Shown one piece after another: positions 25,432 to 33,598 of a DNA stretch of 64,000 nt (its first letter is position 1; the number at the start of each line of letters is the position of its first letter). Source of the stretch: Auraticoccus monumenti (GTDB taxonomy: Bacteria; Actinomycetota; Actinomycetes; Propionibacteriales; Propionibacteriaceae); the NCBI RefSeq assembly GCF_900101785.1, contig NZ_LT629688.1, positions 3,348,001 through 3,412,000 on the forward strand, in the 5' to 3' direction. A program made the position numbers and the translations under genes. The notes beneath the pieces are model-generated. The model was not told where the DNA came from and did not search any database. It was given only the letters and a program-made list of their open reading frames with translations.

Positions 25432-27059
25432 CAGGACTTCGCCTCCATGAGCTCCTGCTTGATCTTGGCTCCGTCTCCGGCGTTCCAGGTCGCGAGCGCG
25501 TCCTCGAGGTCCTTCATCGTCTGGCGCCCGGTGACGATGCCGGTCTGGAGGTCGGTCAGGGTCCGGGTGAAGGCGGCGTTGGTCCGCGAGTAGGTCTCGG
25601 AGTAGACCCCGATCACCGGACTGCGCACGTAGCCGGGTTCGGCAGCCAGGGCGAACGCGTGCTTGGCCTTGGTGATCTCCTGCAGCGCGCCCTCGTAGGC
25701 CACCTTCACCCCGTCGACGAGGTGGTAGTCCAGACCCTCGGTGACGGGAGTGACCTCACTCGTCCCGAGCTCGGTCAGGGTCGGGTTCCCCTCCGAGACG
25801 GTGTGCTGCGCCCCCTCGTCGCCGTACTTGCGGAACAGGAACTCCGACGACCCGAACGGCGCGGCCAGGTAGTCCATGATCTTCAGGAGCTCGACCACGC
25901 GAGCGTCGTCGGCCTTCTTGATCACGGTGAAGTTCGTGGAACCGGCGCCGACGGCGAAGGTCGGGCTCGCGCCGGCGAAGCCCTGGACGCTGAGCGCACC
26001 GACGGAGTTCTGCTGGTCGGCGGGGAGGAACCGGGCCAGCGATCCCCAGGCGGAGAAGCCGTCGGGGTGGATGCCGATCTGGCCGCCGATGAGGCGTTGC
26101 TTGCCCAGGGTGGTGGCGTTCGCGGCGAAGGCGTCGGGGTGGATGAGGCCCTGCTGGTGGAGCTCGGCACACCAGGCGATCGCCTGGCGGAACTGCTCGG
26201 TCTCCTGCAGGCGGACGAGGGCTCCGTCGACCTCGGCCCACTCGTTGGGCCCGCCGACCGCCCCGGTGAGGTAGGCGATCGGTGGCTGGCTGAGGGCGAA
26301 CTGGCCGGCCTTGGGGTCGGTGAGGTCCTGGCACACCTGCACGAACTCCTCCCAGCTCTTCGGGTCCGGGTCCACACCCCGTGCGGCGAAGAGGTCGGTG
26401 CGGATGAAGGCCGCCCCCGACTGGACCGGTCGGGGGACGGGTAGGCCGTAGATCCGGTTGTCGAACACCACGGTCCGCCACATGTCGTTGGTGTAGGCAG
26501 CGAGGTTGGGGTAGTCCTTGATCGCATCACCGGCGAGGTGGTCGGTGAGGTCGGCGCAGGTGGCGTTGAGCAGCTGCGGCAGCTGCGGCTGGGACGGGAG
26601 CATCTCGAACAGGTCGGGGAGCTGTTCGCCGCTGATGGTCGTGGCCAGCTTGGCGGCGTAGTCGGAGGCAGGGATGACCTGCAGCTCCAGGGGCGCGCCG
26701 AGGCGGGTGTTGAGCTCGGCGAGGTAGGCGTTCTGGGGCGGTGGTGTCGGGGACACGGCATAGCTGCTGAGGAGCGCGGTGACCGCCGTCCCCGAGCCCG
26801 GCGTCGCGGTGGTGGCCTCGAACGGGTCGGGGTAGCGCAGGAAGGCGTCCGGGACGCCTGTCTCGGTCCCGGGGAGATCTGGCGTGACGCCGGTGGTCGG
26901 GGTATAGGCGGGCAGCGTGAGCGGACCCGAGCTCGACCCGGGGGAGGTGGTCGGCTGACTGCCGCACCCCGTGAGCGAGACACCTCCGGCGGAGAGCAGG
27001 GCCGCACCGGACACGCCGGCCAGCAGTGTGCGACGGGAGATCTGTGGACTGGGACTCAT
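25431..27059 (-). CDS. Extracellular solute-binding lipoprotein (carbohydrate ABC type)
   Basis: 542 residues from ATG 27059. The signal peptide has a twin-arginine pair (R9-R10, SRRTLLAG) and a lipobox LTGC with acylated C32, so it is exported, probably by Tat, and anchored outside. The mature part is a family 1 binding protein (NAYLAELNTRLGAPLELQVI, GVDPDPKSWEEFVQVCQDL). Length and sequence resemble the long binding proteins of oligosaccharide or polygalacturonate importers. No permease or ATPase gene is adjacent or elsewhere in the window, so it must use a distant transporter or serve as a sensor. Confidence 0.88.
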   Translation of the reverse strand: MSPSPQISRRTLLAGVSGAALLSAGGVSLTGCGSQPTTSPGSSSGPLTLPAYTPTTGVTPDLPGTETGVPDAFLRYPDPFEATTATPGSGTAVTALLSSYAVSPTPPPQNAYLAELNTRLGAPLELQVIPASDYAAKLATTISGEQLPDLFEMLPSQPQLPQLLNATCADLTDHLAGDAIKDYPNLAAYTNDMWRTVVFDNRIYGLPVPRPVQSGAAFIRTDLFAARGVDPDPKSWEEFVQVCQDLTDPKAGQFALSQPPIAYLTGAVGGPNEWAEVDGALVRLQETEQFRQAIAWCAELHQQGLIHPDAFAANATTLGKQRLIGGQIGIHPDGFSAWGSLARFLPADQQNSVGALSVQGFAGASPTFAVGAGSTNFTVIKKADDARVVELLKIMDYLAAPFGSSEFLFRKYGDEGAQHTVSEGNPTLTELGTSEVTPVTEGLDYHLVDGVKVAYEGALQEITKAKHAFALAAEPGYVRSPVIGVYSETYSRTNAAFTRTLTDLQTGIVTGRQTMKDLEDALATWNAGDGAKIKQELMEAKS

Positions 27060-27153
27060 GGGTGCTCTTCTCGCGACGGGGTTCATCGGTGAACCTGCGT
27101 CGACCGTAGGGACGGGCGCAGAGCGGAGGCAACGAGATCGCTCAATACGCTCA

Positions 27154-28230
27154 CTACCGTCCCACGGCGACCCCTGTCGAGGTGCGGACGACGAGCTCGG
27201 GCAGCAGCCGCACGTGGGCGATGGGTGGCTGTCCGAGACCTGCTCTCGCGAGCCGGTGGCGACGCATCAGCAGCGCGACGGCCTCCACACCCAGGGGGTG
27301 TTTCGGCGGCGAGATGGACGTCAGCGCAAGATCCACCTCAGGGGTCACGATGTCGTCGTACGCGACGACCGAGACCTCGCGGGGCACCTCGATCCCCTCG
27401 CGACGAAGGGCCCGGACCAGCATCTGGGCCCAGACATCGGTGTGCACCACGATCGCCGTCGCCCGGGTGTCGAGGACGGCTCGCACCATCACCTCCGTCG
27501 CCGCGGGATCCACTCCCTCGGGAGTGACCAGCGGGGGCCCGAGGCGGGCGAGTCCGCGGCTCTCGACCTGGGCGAGGTAGTAGTCCCGCATCATCCGACC
27601 CGGCGGTGACTCGTCGTGGAAGCTGGCCATGATCCGGGTGTGTCCGAGTGACTGGAGGTGGTCCAGCGCCATCTGGAACCCGTACGCGTGATCAGCGATC
27701 ACCGAGTCCAGGGCGTACAGAGGGTGATCGGGCCCGACCTCCCGTCCGCCCAGGACCACGGGGACGCCCAGCTGCAGCAACCACGGCACCGGCTCGTCGA
27801 CGTCGGCCTCGGTCCGCCACTGGGGTGAGTAGACGAGGCCGATGCAGCCGGCCTCCAGCAGTCGGCGGGCGGCCGACCTCGCCTCGGAGGTGGTCTCCAC
27901 CTGCTCGACCAGGAAGCGGTGATCGCGTCGCTCGGCGTCGCGGTGGGCCGCCTGGGCGATGAGGTCCAGGTAGCGGTTCTCCGCGTGCATCATCCCGATC
28001 GCCGGAGCGGGCGAGGTGCGGCTCGGCGGCTGCGGGCGTCCTACGGCGTCGTTCAGCTCCACCGCCCCGTGTCGACGGGTCAACCGGCCCTGGCGGCTCA
28101 GGAGCTCGACGTCGCGGCGCAACGTCGCCATCGACACCTTCAGCTCGTCCGCCAGGTCCGAAAGCCGAGCCGTCCCGGTGCGCCCGAGACTGCGTAGCAG
28201 CTGAGCGTGACGGCCCTCGACGGCTCCCAT
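27154..28230 (-). CDS. Hybrid regulator: DeoR-type HTH with LacI-type sugar-binding domain
   Basis: 358 residues. The N-terminus is a DeoR winged helix (about 5-60: RLSDLADELKVSMATLRRDV, then RHGAVELND) rather than the LacI headpiece. Residues about 75-350 form a periplasmic-binding-type sensor with GHTRIMASFHDE, VSVVAYDDIVTPEVDLALTS and a typical C-terminal LLPELVVRTST. It probably represses or activates the lipoprotein and toroid genes just downstream (94-nt gap) in response to a sugar. ATG 28230 has AGGA upstream. Confidence 0.85.
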   Translation of the reverse strand: MGAVEGRHAQLLRSLGRTGTARLSDLADELKVSMATLRRDVELLSRQGRLTRRHGAVELNDAVGRPQPPSRTSPAPAIGMMHAENRYLDLIAQAAHRDAERRDHRFLVEQVETTSEARSAARRLLEAGCIGLVYSPQWRTEADVDEPVPWLLQLGVPVVLGGREVGPDHPLYALDSVIADHAYGFQMALDHLQSLGHTRIMASFHDESPPGRMMRDYYLAQVESRGLARLGPPLVTPEGVDPAATEVMVRAVLDTRATAIVVHTDVWAQMLVRALRREGIEVPREVSVVAYDDIVTPEVDLALTSISPPKHPLGVEAVALLMRRHRLARAGLGQPPIAHVRLLPELVVRTSTGVAVGR

Positions 28231-28414
28231 GCCGGCTGATCCTGTCACTCCCCTCCGACTCGCCGGAACCCTTGCAACCTCCCGGCACCCACGCAGGACG
28301 CCAGTGGTCGGCCCGACCGACCCACCTGGGATCCGAACCGCGGGAGGCTGCGACGTCCTCGCCGGTTGAGCGGGGCGTCGTCCAGCTGGCTCCGCCGCGC
28401 GGGGTGCCGGTAGG

Positions 28415-29536
28415 TCAGCCCAGCAGCTCCGCGGCCTCGCTCCACTCCATGCCGTGCGCCTCGGCGACCGGCTGGCTGACCAGCGCACCACCGAGCGTGC
28501 TCAGCCCGGCGCCCAGCGGGGCGTGCTGACGGGCGGCCTCGCGGACGCCGAGGTCGGCGACCTGCACCAGGTAGGGCAGGGTCGCCGAGGTGAGGGCCAG
28601 GGTGGCGGTGCGGGCGACCGCCCCGGGGATGTTGGCCACGCAGTAGTGCACCACCCCCTCCTCGACGAAGGTCGGCTCGGAGTGCGTGGTGGGGCGGCTG
28701 GTCTCGAAGCAGCCGCCCTGGTCGATGGCGATGTCGACGGCCACGCTGCCGGGGCGCATGCTGGCGATCATCTCCCGGCTGACCAGCTTCGGCGCCTTGG
28801 TCCCAGGCACCAGCACGGCCCCGATCAGCACGTCGGAGTCGGCGACGTAGGCGGCCAGCCGCGCCCGGTTAGGCACCACCAGGTCCACCCGGCCCTCGAA
28901 GATGTCCGACAGGTAGGCCAGCCGGGTCGGGTTGGTGTCGAAGACCCGGACGATGGCGCGCATGCCGACGGCGATCTTGGCCGCCTCGGTGCCCGACACG
29001 CCGCCGCCGATGATGGTCACCTTGGCCGCCGGCGTCCCCGGCACGCCACCCAGCAGCACGCCGGAACCGCCGGACGGGCTCTCCAGGTGGTGCGCCGCCG
29101 CCTGGACGGCCATCCGCCCGGCGACCTCGCTCATCGGGGTCAGCAGCGGCAGCTTGTGGTCGGGGGTCTGGACGGTCTCGTAGGCGATGGAGTCGATCCG
29201 TCGCTCGACGAGGAACTCGGTGAGCCGGCGGTCGGCGGCCAGGTGGAGGTAGGTGAAGAGCTGCTGGCCCTCGCGGAAGCGTCGGTACTCCTCCGGGACC
29301 GGCTCCTTGACCTTGACCACCAGGTCGGCGCCGGCGAACACCTCGTCGGCACCGGCCACCACCTGCGCGCCCGCCTCGACGAACTCCGCGTCGGAGAAGC
29401 GCGAGCCCTCCCCCGCGCCGGACTGCACCAGCACGGTGTGGCCGTGGTGCACCAGCTCGGCGACGCCGTCGGGCTGGACGGACACCCGGTTCTCGTTGTC
29501 CTTGATCTCCGTGGGAACACCGACCACCAGGGCCAT
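28415..29536 (-). CDS. ald: Alanine dehydrogenase
   Basis: 373 residues, family norm. Interconverts L-alanine and pyruvate with NAD in the cytosol. Visible motifs: VGVPTEIKDNENRVSVQPDG at the N-terminus, catalytic lysine region FTYLHLAADRRL, the nucleotide loop IGGGVSGTEAAKIAVGM (about 172-188), and C-terminal NIPGAVARTATLALTSATLPY. ATG 29536 follows GAGAGGAC. Divergent from an Lrp-type gene, as in M. tuberculosis ald-aldR, so alanine-responsive control is likely. Confidence 0.95.
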   Translation of the reverse strand: MALVVGVPTEIKDNENRVSVQPDGVAELVHHGHTVLVQSGAGEGSRFSDAEFVEAGAQVVAGADEVFAGADLVVKVKEPVPEEYRRFREGQQLFTYLHLAADRRLTEFLVERRIDSIAYETVQTPDHKLPLLTPMSEVAGRMAVQAAAHHLESPSGGSGVLLGGVPGTPAAKVTIIGGGVSGTEAAKIAVGMRAIVRVFDTNPTRLAYLSDIFEGRVDLVVPNRARLAAYVADSDVLIGAVLVPGTKAPKLVSREMIASMRPGSVAVDIAIDQGGCFETSRPTTHSEPTFVEEGVVHYCVANIPGAVARTATLALTSATLPYLVQVADLGVREAARQHAPLGAGLSTLGGALVSQPVAEAHGMEWSEAAELLG

Positions 29537-29662
29537 GGCTCGTCCTCTCGTGTCGCAGCGCTTCGTCACTCTGGGGCTGAGGCTAGAACTTCGGACGCGT
29601 CCTCCGGAAGATCAGGGGTAGATCGCTCGAGATGGACCTCTGATACCGAAGGATGTTCAGAC

Positions 29663-30145
29663 ATGAGCCAGCCTCGCGGACCGAGCCCGCACGATGTTCA
29701 CGCCCGGCTCACCCCCGTCGACCTGGCCATCGTCGCGGTGCTGCGCCGCGACGCCCGGACACCCAACAAGGCGGTGGCCGCGGAGGTGGGGATTGCGGCG
29801 TCCACCTGCCTGGGACGGATCCGCCAGCTCGAGCGACGTGGCGTGATCCGCGGCTACCACGCCGACGTCGACCTCCCCGCGCTCGGTCAGCACCTCCAGG
29901 CGATGATCTCGGTGCGCGTGCGCGCCGGCGCCCGGCACCGCCTGCGCGGGTTCACCGAGCAGATCGGGGCACTGCCCGAGGTGCGCCAGCTCTTCTTCCT
30001 CGGCGGTGACGACGACTTCCTGGTCCACGTGGCCGTCCCGGACGCCGTCGCGCTGCGGGAGTTCGTGCTGGACCAGCTCTCGAGCAACCCCGAGGTCGCC
30101 TCCACCCAGAGCAACGTGGTCTTCGACCACGTCCAGGGGTGGTGA
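29663..30145 (+). CDS. Lrp/AsnC-family regulator (AldR-like)
   Basis: 160 residues. N-terminal AsnC helix-turn-helix (about 16-62: VDLAIVAVLRRDARTPNKAV, SCLGRIRQLE-type recognition helix) and C-terminal RAM effector domain (about 75-155) with FLGGDDDFLVHVAVPD. Starts at ATG 29663 with GAAGGA upstream. Divergent from ald across 126 bp; AldR in M. tuberculosis activates ald with alanine, and the same relation is inferred here. The intergenic CTTCGGA...TCCGGAAG (near 29589-29610) is an imperfect dyad that could be its site. Confidence 0.88.
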   Translation: MSQPRGPSPHDVHARLTPVDLAIVAVLRRDARTPNKAVAAEVGIAASTCLGRIRQLERRGVIRGYHADVDLPALGQHLQAMISVRVRAGARHRLRGFTEQIGALPEVRQLFFLGGDDDFLVHVAVPDAVALREFVLDQLSSNPEVASTQSNVVFDHVQGW

Positions 30146-30201
30146 GCGTCAGCGGCCCACGGAGGTGTCCACCGGACCGGACGGTCCCCGACGGGCAGAG
30201 T

Positions 30202-30217
30202 CCTGCCTGACGGCAGG
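30202..30217 (+). terminator. Small hairpin after the Lrp-type gene
   Basis: CCTGCC, TGAC loop, GGCAGG: a 6-bp stem about 55 nt after the stop codon. Weak on its own; the rest of the 168-bp gap holds nothing definite. Confidence 0.35.
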
Positions 30218-30313
30218 GCGCTGGTGACGGGCAGCGCCGTGCCCGACGGCACCGGTGCAGGACCGAGGGCGTCCGGGTGACGCAGGTCGGGAGCCGCAGC
30301 CGGGGTGGCTGCC

Positions 30314-30466
30314 TCAGCCGGCCAGCCGGGCGCGCATCTGGCGCAGGATCAGCGTCGGCTCCTCCGCGCGCACCTGCTCCTGGGCCCGGCGCCGGATCTG
30401 CTCGATCTCCTGCTCGTCCAGCACCCGCGGCGTGACCACCTTGGGGTTCCTGATCGTGAGGGCCAC
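30314..30466 (-). CDS. 50-residue basic/acidic helical protein, unknown
   Basis: A short GTG-started gene with a strong AGGAGG site 7 nt upstream and a TACCAT -10-like hexamer at 30495-30500. The product starts (M)ALTIRNPKVVTPRVLDEQE and ends LRQMRARLAG; it is almost entirely predicted amphipathic helix (from about residue 17), without cysteines or membrane segments. I recognise no family. It resembles neither known toxins nor the small biotin-carboxylase epsilon subunits. Lies between the Lrp-type regulator and the GAF protein. Confidence 0.6.
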   Translation of the reverse strand: MALTIRNPKVVTPRVLDEQEIEQIRRRAQEQVRAEEPTLILRQMRARLAG

Positions 30467-30532
30467 CCCACCACCTCCTCGCTCGACACTCCTGATGGTA
30501 CGCCGCTGATCCTGGCAGCGGGCTCTGACACT

Positions 30533-31339
30533 TCAGCGGTCACGGGCGGCCTCGGCGAAGGCGACGGCGAGCAGCTCGGCGGTGAACTCCGCCACCGCGA
30601 CGTCGGTCGCGGTGAAGGAGTGCGGCTGCGGGGCGTCCACGGTGAGCATGCCGTGGGGCACGTCGCGCGTCACCACCGGCACGGCGGCGTAGGTGCGGTA
30701 CCCGTGGTCGGTGCCGTGCTCGGTGGGCTCGGTCAGCACGTCGTGCACCACCCGGGTGCGGTTGTCGGCCAGGGCCTCGAAGGCCGGGTCAGGCCGTCCG
30801 CCGGGGTGCCGCTCGAAGGTGCCGGGCGTGTCGCCCCGGCCGTAGTAGGCGATCTGCTCCAGCCGGTCACCGGCCTCGTCGAGCCGGTACACCACGGCCC
30901 GGACCCCCGGGATCTGGGCGAACAGCAGGTAGAGCCCCGAGGTGGCCTGCAGCGCCACCATGCCCAGCAGGTGCTCCCGCTCCACCTTGCCGGCCTGCGG
31001 CATCTGGGCGATCAGCTCCGCCACCGGCCGCAACCCGTCCTTCACCGCCATGCCCAGCTGTGCCGCGGCGCCGCGCTGGGCCTCGTCGGAGCGCTTCTTG
31101 GCCCAGGCGTTGAGGGCCTCCAGGGCCCCGGCCACCAGGGCCAGACCGATCGAGAGCCCGAACAGGGGCCAGCCCCAGGAGTCCACCTGGGAGCCCAGCG
31201 CCCCTCCCACACCGGCCAGCCAGGCCACCAGGATGGTCGCCACCGACACCGCGACGCTGTGCCGCTCGACGTTGGCGGCCAGCCACGCCTTGAGCTCCAG
31301 CCGCGTCGCCGACCGGTCCGACCTGCTCACCTCGCTCAC
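30533..31339 (-). CDS. Membrane-anchored GAF-domain protein
   Basis: 268 residues from GTG 31339. Two adjacent membrane helices near the N-terminus (about 27-47 and 56-75) are followed by an amphipathic helix and a GAF domain (about 110-265) with GVRAVVYRLD, YRTYAAVPVV and GMLTVDAPQPHSFTATDV. GAF domains bind small ligands or sense redox; there is no output domain, so signalling must pass to another protein or the membrane. GTG 31339 is preferred because GATACT lies 7 nt upstream; an ATG at 31369 is the alternative. Confidence 0.78.
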   Translation of the reverse strand: MSEVSRSDRSATRLELKAWLAANVERHSVAVSVATILVAWLAGVGGALGSQVDSWGWPLFGLSIGLALVAGALEALNAWAKKRSDEAQRGAAAQLGMAVKDGLRPVAELIAQMPQAGKVEREHLLGMVALQATSGLYLLFAQIPGVRAVVYRLDEAGDRLEQIAYYGRGDTPGTFERHPGGRPDPAFEALADNRTRVVHDVLTEPTEHGTDHGYRTYAAVPVVTRDVPHGMLTVDAPQPHSFTATDVAVAEFTAELLAVAFAEAARDR

Positions 31340-31346
31340 GTGAGCC

Positions 31347-31352
31347 AGTATC
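31347..31352 (-). promoter_or_regulatory. -10 box for leaderless GAF gene
   Basis: GATACT on the minus strand, 7 nt before the GTG at 31339. Its presence decides between two candidate starts. Confidence 0.45.
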
Positions 31353-31471
31353 GACCAGCCCACTGACATCGCCGCCGGGTCCGCCGGCGCGGGGTGCCCG
31401 GTCGACCCCCAGGAGCACCCGCTGCCCGGGACACCGGCCACGCCCGTCGGCGGTTCTGCCACAGTGGGGCC

Positions 31472-32422
31472 GTGGCCGAGACGTGGTGGAGCTGGGACCT
31501 GCAGTCGCCGAGGACCATGGTGCCGGGCACGGTGCCGGTGGTGCCCCCGGACTCGGTCGGACCCGAGCAGGTGCTGCTGGAGACCCGGCTGGCAGGCATC
31601 TGCGGCTCCGACATCCCGCGCTGGAGCGGGGTGCAGCCGATCCGGCCTGGCGAGTCGCGCCAGGGCTGCCCGCTGCACGAGCTGGTCGGTGTGGTCCGCG
31701 CGTCCGGCTCCGAGCGCCTCCCCGTCGGGCAGCGGGTGCTGGCCATGTCGACCACCCACGACGGTCTGCGTCAGCAGCAGGTGCTCCCGGCCGCCCAGGT
31801 GGTGCCGCTGCCCGACGACCTCCCCGACGAGGTCGCCGTGGTGGCCCAGCCCACCGGCACCGTCTTCTCCGCCCTGCGCGACGTCGGCGACCTTCGCGGT
31901 CGCACGGCGCTGGTGATCGGCCTGGGCAGCACCGGTCTGCTGGCCGCCCACGTGCTCTCCACCCTGGGCGCCACCGTGACCGGCGTGGACCCCCTCGACC
32001 GCTCCGCGCTGGCCGCGGACTTCGGGGTGGCCGAGCTGGTCACCGCCCCCTCGCGCCACCTGGTGGGCATCGGCAGCACCTTCGACCTGGTCTTCGAGGC
32101 CGTCGGGCACGGCACCGAGACCTTCGAGGACGCCTGCCACCTGGTCGCGGTGGACGGGCAGGTGGTGGCCTTCGGCGTCCCCGACCATGACGACTACCCC
32201 TTTCCGATGCGCACCTTCTTCCGCCGGGGCGCAGTCCTGCGCACCGGCACCACCCAGCACTGGACCCGGTTCCTCACCCGCGGCGTGGAGCACGTCCACC
32301 AGCACGCCGACGTGCTGGGCCGGGTGGTCACCCACGTCTTCGGCCTGGACGAGGTGCCCGAGGCCTACCGCACCGCGGCGGACCAGCGCGTCGGCCGGGT
32401 CAAGGTGCTCATCCGCCCCTGA
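31472..32422 (+). CDS. Zinc-dependent alcohol dehydrogenase-like protein lacking the structural zinc lobe
   Basis: 316 residues from GTG 31472. GroES-like domain with catalytic zinc ligand Cys in AGICGSD (about 48) and CPLHELVG (about 70-77), then a Rossmann domain with VIGLGSTGLLAAH (about 148-160). The four-cysteine structural zinc loop that normally follows residue 90 is absent (VLAMSTTHDGLRQQQ instead). An oxidoreductase on an unknown alcohol or polyol; cytosolic. No ribosome binding site is obvious. The next gene, YihY, starts about 80 nt later with its own -10 box. Confidence 0.82.
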   Translation: MAETWWSWDLQSPRTMVPGTVPVVPPDSVGPEQVLLETRLAGICGSDIPRWSGVQPIRPGESRQGCPLHELVGVVRASGSERLPVGQRVLAMSTTHDGLRQQQVLPAAQVVPLPDDLPDEVAVVAQPTGTVFSALRDVGDLRGRTALVIGLGSTGLLAAHVLSTLGATVTGVDPLDRSALAADFGVAELVTAPSRHLVGIGSTFDLVFEAVGHGTETFEDACHLVAVDGQVVAFGVPDHDDYPFPMRTFFRRGAVLRTGTTQHWTRFLTRGVEHVHQHADVLGRVVTHVFGLDEVPEAYRTAADQRVGRVKVLIRP

Positions 32423-32488
32423 CCGGCGCGACGAGCGAGGGCGCCGCCAGCCAGAGCGCGTCGGCCGCGGCCCGGGAGCAGCCCGTCC

Positions 32489-32494
32489 TATGCT
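32489..32494 (+). promoter_or_regulatory. -10 box for leaderless YihY gene
   Basis: TATGCT, 7 nt before the ATG at 32502. It supports that start over the in-frame ATG at 32490, which lies inside the box itself. Confidence 0.5.
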
Positions 32495-32501
32495 CGCCAC
32501 G

Positions 32502-33482
32502 ATGGACCAACCGGAGACAGACGCCGAGCGTCGCCGGACCACCACCGTCAGGCAGCGGCTGCTCACCCGCACCCGCCTGGTCCGCCGGTTCGTGGTCGGG
32601 GTCGGCGACTCCCGGGGTCCGCTGCGCGTGGTCCGGCTGACCCTGGCCGTCGCCCTCACCCACCGCCTCACCGGCCTGGCCGGGGAGGCGGCGTTCTTCG
32701 CCATCCTCTCCCTCCCGCCGATGGTCTTCGGGCTGGTCGGTGCGGTGGGGTTCGTGGCCGGGGTCTTCGGCGTGGACGCGGTGGCCGCCTTCCGCGACCA
32801 GCTGCTGCAGCTCGCCTCGGCGGCGCTGACCGGCGACGCCGTGGCCACGGTGATCCAACCCACGGTGGACGAGGTGCTGACCAGCGGACGGCCCGACATC
32901 ATCTCGATCGGGTTCCTGATCGCGGTCTGGGCCGGGTCACGGTCGATGAACGTCTTCATCGAGACCATCACGATCATGTACGGGATGGCCGGCGAGCGCG
33001 GCGTGGTCCGCACCCGGCTGCTGTCGGTGGTGGTCTACCTGGTGTTCCTGCTGATGGGCGTCATCGTGCTGCCGCTGATCCTGGCCGGCCCCTCCCTGAT
33101 CGACCTGGTCGTCCCGGACACCCTGTCGGCGGTCGGGCTCCTCTACTGGCCGGTGGTGCTGCTGCTCTCGGTCTGCCTGCTGGCCACGGTCTTCCACCTC
33201 TCGGTCCCCCACCGCAGCCGGTGGCGCAGCGACCTCCCGGGTGCCGGGCTGACCCTGGTGCTCTGGGTGGCGGGCAGCTGGGCGCTGCGGGTGGTGCTCA
33301 CCCAGGCCACCGGGACGACGTCGATCTACGGGCCGCTGGCCGCGCCGATCGCCGTCCTGCTGTGGCTCTACCTCGTCTCGATCGCCATCCTGCTCGGCGC
33401 CGCGTTCAACTCCGCGGTGGACCGCGTCTGGCCCCGGCTGTCCGGCCTGCACGAGGAGTCGGAACCGGCGACGTCCACATGA
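32502..33482 (+). CDS. YihY/BrkB-family inner membrane protein
   Basis: 326 residues. About six membrane helices, with the family features LTGLAGEAAFFAILSLPP (about 56-73) in helix 1, SGRPDIISIGFLIAVWAGS and the C-terminal YGPLAAPIAVLLWLYL motif. Once annotated as tRNA-processing RNase BN, the family is now regarded as membrane proteins of unknown function. The last 20 residues are an acidic cytoplasmic tail. Start chosen from the leaderless promoter. Confidence 0.87.
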   Translation: MDQPETDAERRRTTTVRQRLLTRTRLVRRFVVGVGDSRGPLRVVRLTLAVALTHRLTGLAGEAAFFAILSLPPMVFGLVGAVGFVAGVFGVDAVAAFRDQLLQLASAALTGDAVATVIQPTVDEVLTSGRPDIISIGFLIAVWAGSRSMNVFIETITIMYGMAGERGVVRTRLLSVVVYLVFLLMGVIVLPLILAGPSLIDLVVPDTLSAVGLLYWPVVLLLSVCLLATVFHLSVPHRSRWRSDLPGAGLTLVLWVAGSWALRVVLTQATGTTSIYGPLAAPIAVLLWLYLVSIAILLGAAFNSAVDRVWPRLSGLHEESEPATST

Positions 33483-33598
33483 TGGACTCACGTCTCACAG
33501 TTTGAGAAGACGATTTGCGAGGAGGGCACGGGCAGCACAAGGGTGGGTGCTGCAGTGCTCGTCTCAGCCTGTGAACGACAGTCCCAGGAAGGACTCCC

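Noticed and set aside
27060-27153. Hidden ABC permease beside the binding lipoprotein
   Set aside because: The gaps on both sides are under 110 bp and all nearby genes are accounted for; no multi-helix permease frame exists.
31370-33013. Minus-strand extension of the GAF-protein frame
   Set aside because: It runs antisense through the dehydrogenase and YihY genes, and only the region below 31340 shows domain sequence.
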